NCBI GenBank assembly: GCA_964384525.1
Contig: CAYLKO010000048.1
Span: forward strand, 1 to 22,053
Reading direction: 5' to 3'
From: SHZI01 sp964384525
Lineage (GTDB): Bacteria; Pseudomonadota; Gammaproteobacteria; Steroidobacterales; GCA-2729495
DNA length: 22,053 nt
Part shown: positions 21,177 through 22,053 of the stretch, in pieces
Layout of the letters: each line of letters opens with the position of its first letter
Numbering within the stretch: the stretch's first letter is position 1
The notes under the pieces: generated by a model
Told to the model about the DNA's origin: nothing
Database searches by the model: none
What the model saw: only the letters and a program-made list of their open reading frames with translations
Program-made: the position numbers and the translations under genes

Positions 21177-22053
21177 ATGAAACTGTCAGTCATATTGTGG
21201 GGCATCCCGCAAGCCATGCGGGTCGCGGCCCGTGTCTACCCGGCCTATGCGGAGCGCCTGAAGGAGAACGATCTCGTCGTCCAGTTCCGGGTGCAGGACA
21301 ACACCGAGGGCCGCTGGGTCAAGCTTGAAAACGGCAGGATCAGGTCGCGCAGCGGCATGCACGCCAAGCCGGATGTGTCGATCGTCTTCAAGAACAAGGC
21401 CATCGCCGAGAGCTTCCTGACGCCGCCCTTCGACCAGCTCGAACGCATCGATGCCGCCAAGAATTTCAAGGTCGGCATGGAGGGCTCGGATGAGCTGGCG
21501 GTCTGGTTCATGTCGCTGCTCATGGGGCTTGAAACCCTGACCTGGAAAAGCGGCACCGACATGGGCAATGGCGTCACCCGCTATACCAATGGCACCAATG
21601 GCGGGCCGGTCTTCGTCTACGTCAAGGACGGCAGGATCATCCGCATCACGCCGCTGGATTTCGACGACAGCGATGCCCCGTCGTGGTCGATAAAAGCCCG
21701 GGGAAGAACGCTGACGCCGGAGCGCCGCACCACGCTGGCGGCCCACGGCATGTGCCAGAAGTCGATGGTGTATTCGAAGAACCGGCTCCTGTACCCGATG
21801 AAGCGGGTGGATTTCGATCCGGATGGCAATCGCAACATCCAGAACCGCGGCAAGTCCGGGTTTGTCCGGATCAGCTGGGACGAAGCGCTGGACATCGTCA
21901 CCAAGGAAATCAAGCGCTGCAAGTCGGTGGGACCCGGTGCCATCCTCGTGGCCAATGGATCCCATCACCAGTGGGGCAACCTCGGGCATTACCTGAGCGC
22001 CTTCAACCGCTTCTGGAACCTGATCGGCGTCACCAAGCTGGTGCACAACCCCG
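21177..22053 (+). CDS. Molybdopterin enzyme of the DMSO-reductase family with SCP2-like N-terminal domain (5' part)
   Basis: 292 codons are visible and the gene runs off the right edge. Residues ~1-120 (VVQFRVQDNTEGRWVKLENG, KPDVSIVFKNKAIAESFL, then KVGMEGSDELAVWFM) match the strand-helix pattern of SCP2/sterol-carrier-type domains. Residues ~143-292 are the start of a molybdopterin oxidoreductase: GPVFVYVKDGRIIRITPLDF, KNRLLYPMKRVDFDPDGNRN, RGKSGFVRISWDEALDIVTKEI and GSHHQWGNLGHYLSAFNRF. No CxxC-type 4Fe-4S cysteine set and no Tat signal are present, as in the pyrogallol-transhydroxylase-like branch; the large subunit of such an enzyme is the closest recall. ATG 21177 follows CAGGAG. Substrate unknown; the SCP2-like part suggests a hydrophobic one. 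Confidence 0.75.
   Translation, partial: MKLSVILWGIPQAMRVAARVYPAYAERLKENDLVVQFRVQDNTEGRWVKLENGRIRSRSGMHAKPDVSIVFKNKAIAESFLTPPFDQLERIDAAKNFKVGMEGSDELAVWFMSLLMGLETLTWKSGTDMGNGVTRYTNGTNGGPVFVYVKDGRIIRITPLDFDDSDAPSWSIKARGRTLTPERRTTLAAHGMCQKSMVYSKNRLLYPMKRVDFDPDGNRNIQNRGKSGFVRISWDEALDIVTKEIKRCKSVGPGAILVANGSHHQWGNLGHYLSAFNRFWNLIGVTKLVHNP

Noticed and set aside
1..22053. CRISPR arrays, tRNA/rRNA genes, insertion sequences
   Set aside because: No regularly spaced repeats, no cloverleaf or rRNA-like sequence and no transposase reading frame were recognised on either strand.

Overview
High-GC bacterial DNA with a dense, operon-rich layout. A five-step Hut pathway, a PEP-CTERM protein of the VPxPAAVWLFGS type, a thermostable-hemolysin-family protein and a two-heme cytochrome lipoprotein together suggest a gammaproteobacterium, perhaps Steroidobacteraceae- or Nevskiales-like. 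The family-level placement is a guess, because there is no rRNA or marker gene here.

Layout. 1-674: the 3' part of an amidohydrolase gene broken by in-frame stops. 766-3270: an AraC-type regulator, then a diheme cytochrome c lipoprotein whose ribosome-binding site lies in a perfect inverted repeat. 3271-3990: toxin-antitoxin debris, made of a DUF3018/MazE-like antitoxin remnant (-), an AbrB-type antitoxin (+) and a PIN toxin cut to 36 codons. A 34-bp copy of an internal hutG segment lies in this debris. 4015-11462: the histidine-utilisation locus, hutF-hutC-hutU-hutH-hutG on the minus strand, divergent from hutI, with a TGTA-TA-TACA HutC-type operator between them. It would convert histidine to glutamate, formate and two ammonia through formimidoylglutamate deiminase and formylglutamate deformylase. 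No histidine transporter is in the window.

11476-13268: a minus-strand set of a PepSY-like secreted protein, a cytochrome b561 and a Blh/persulfide-dioxygenase-like metallo-beta-lactamase protein. 13415-17640: a tightly coupled minus-strand operon in which every junction overlaps by a few bases: thermostable-hemolysin-family protein, AMP-forming acyl ligase, heme-oxygenase-like diiron (HDO/TenA-fold) protein, SDR and a TPR lipoprotein/periplasmic protein. It starts just after a strong terminator and a perfect dyad. It looks like a small biosynthetic pathway acting on an activated carboxylic acid, and is the best candidate here for an undescribed system.

17754-22053: a PEP-CTERM protein (-), a small secreted four-cysteine protein (+), a two-domain VOC protein (+) converging on a NiCoT-type nickel/cobalt permease (-) across a 14-bp tandem repeat, and the 5' part of a molybdopterin enzyme (+) carrying an unusual SCP2-like N-terminal domain.
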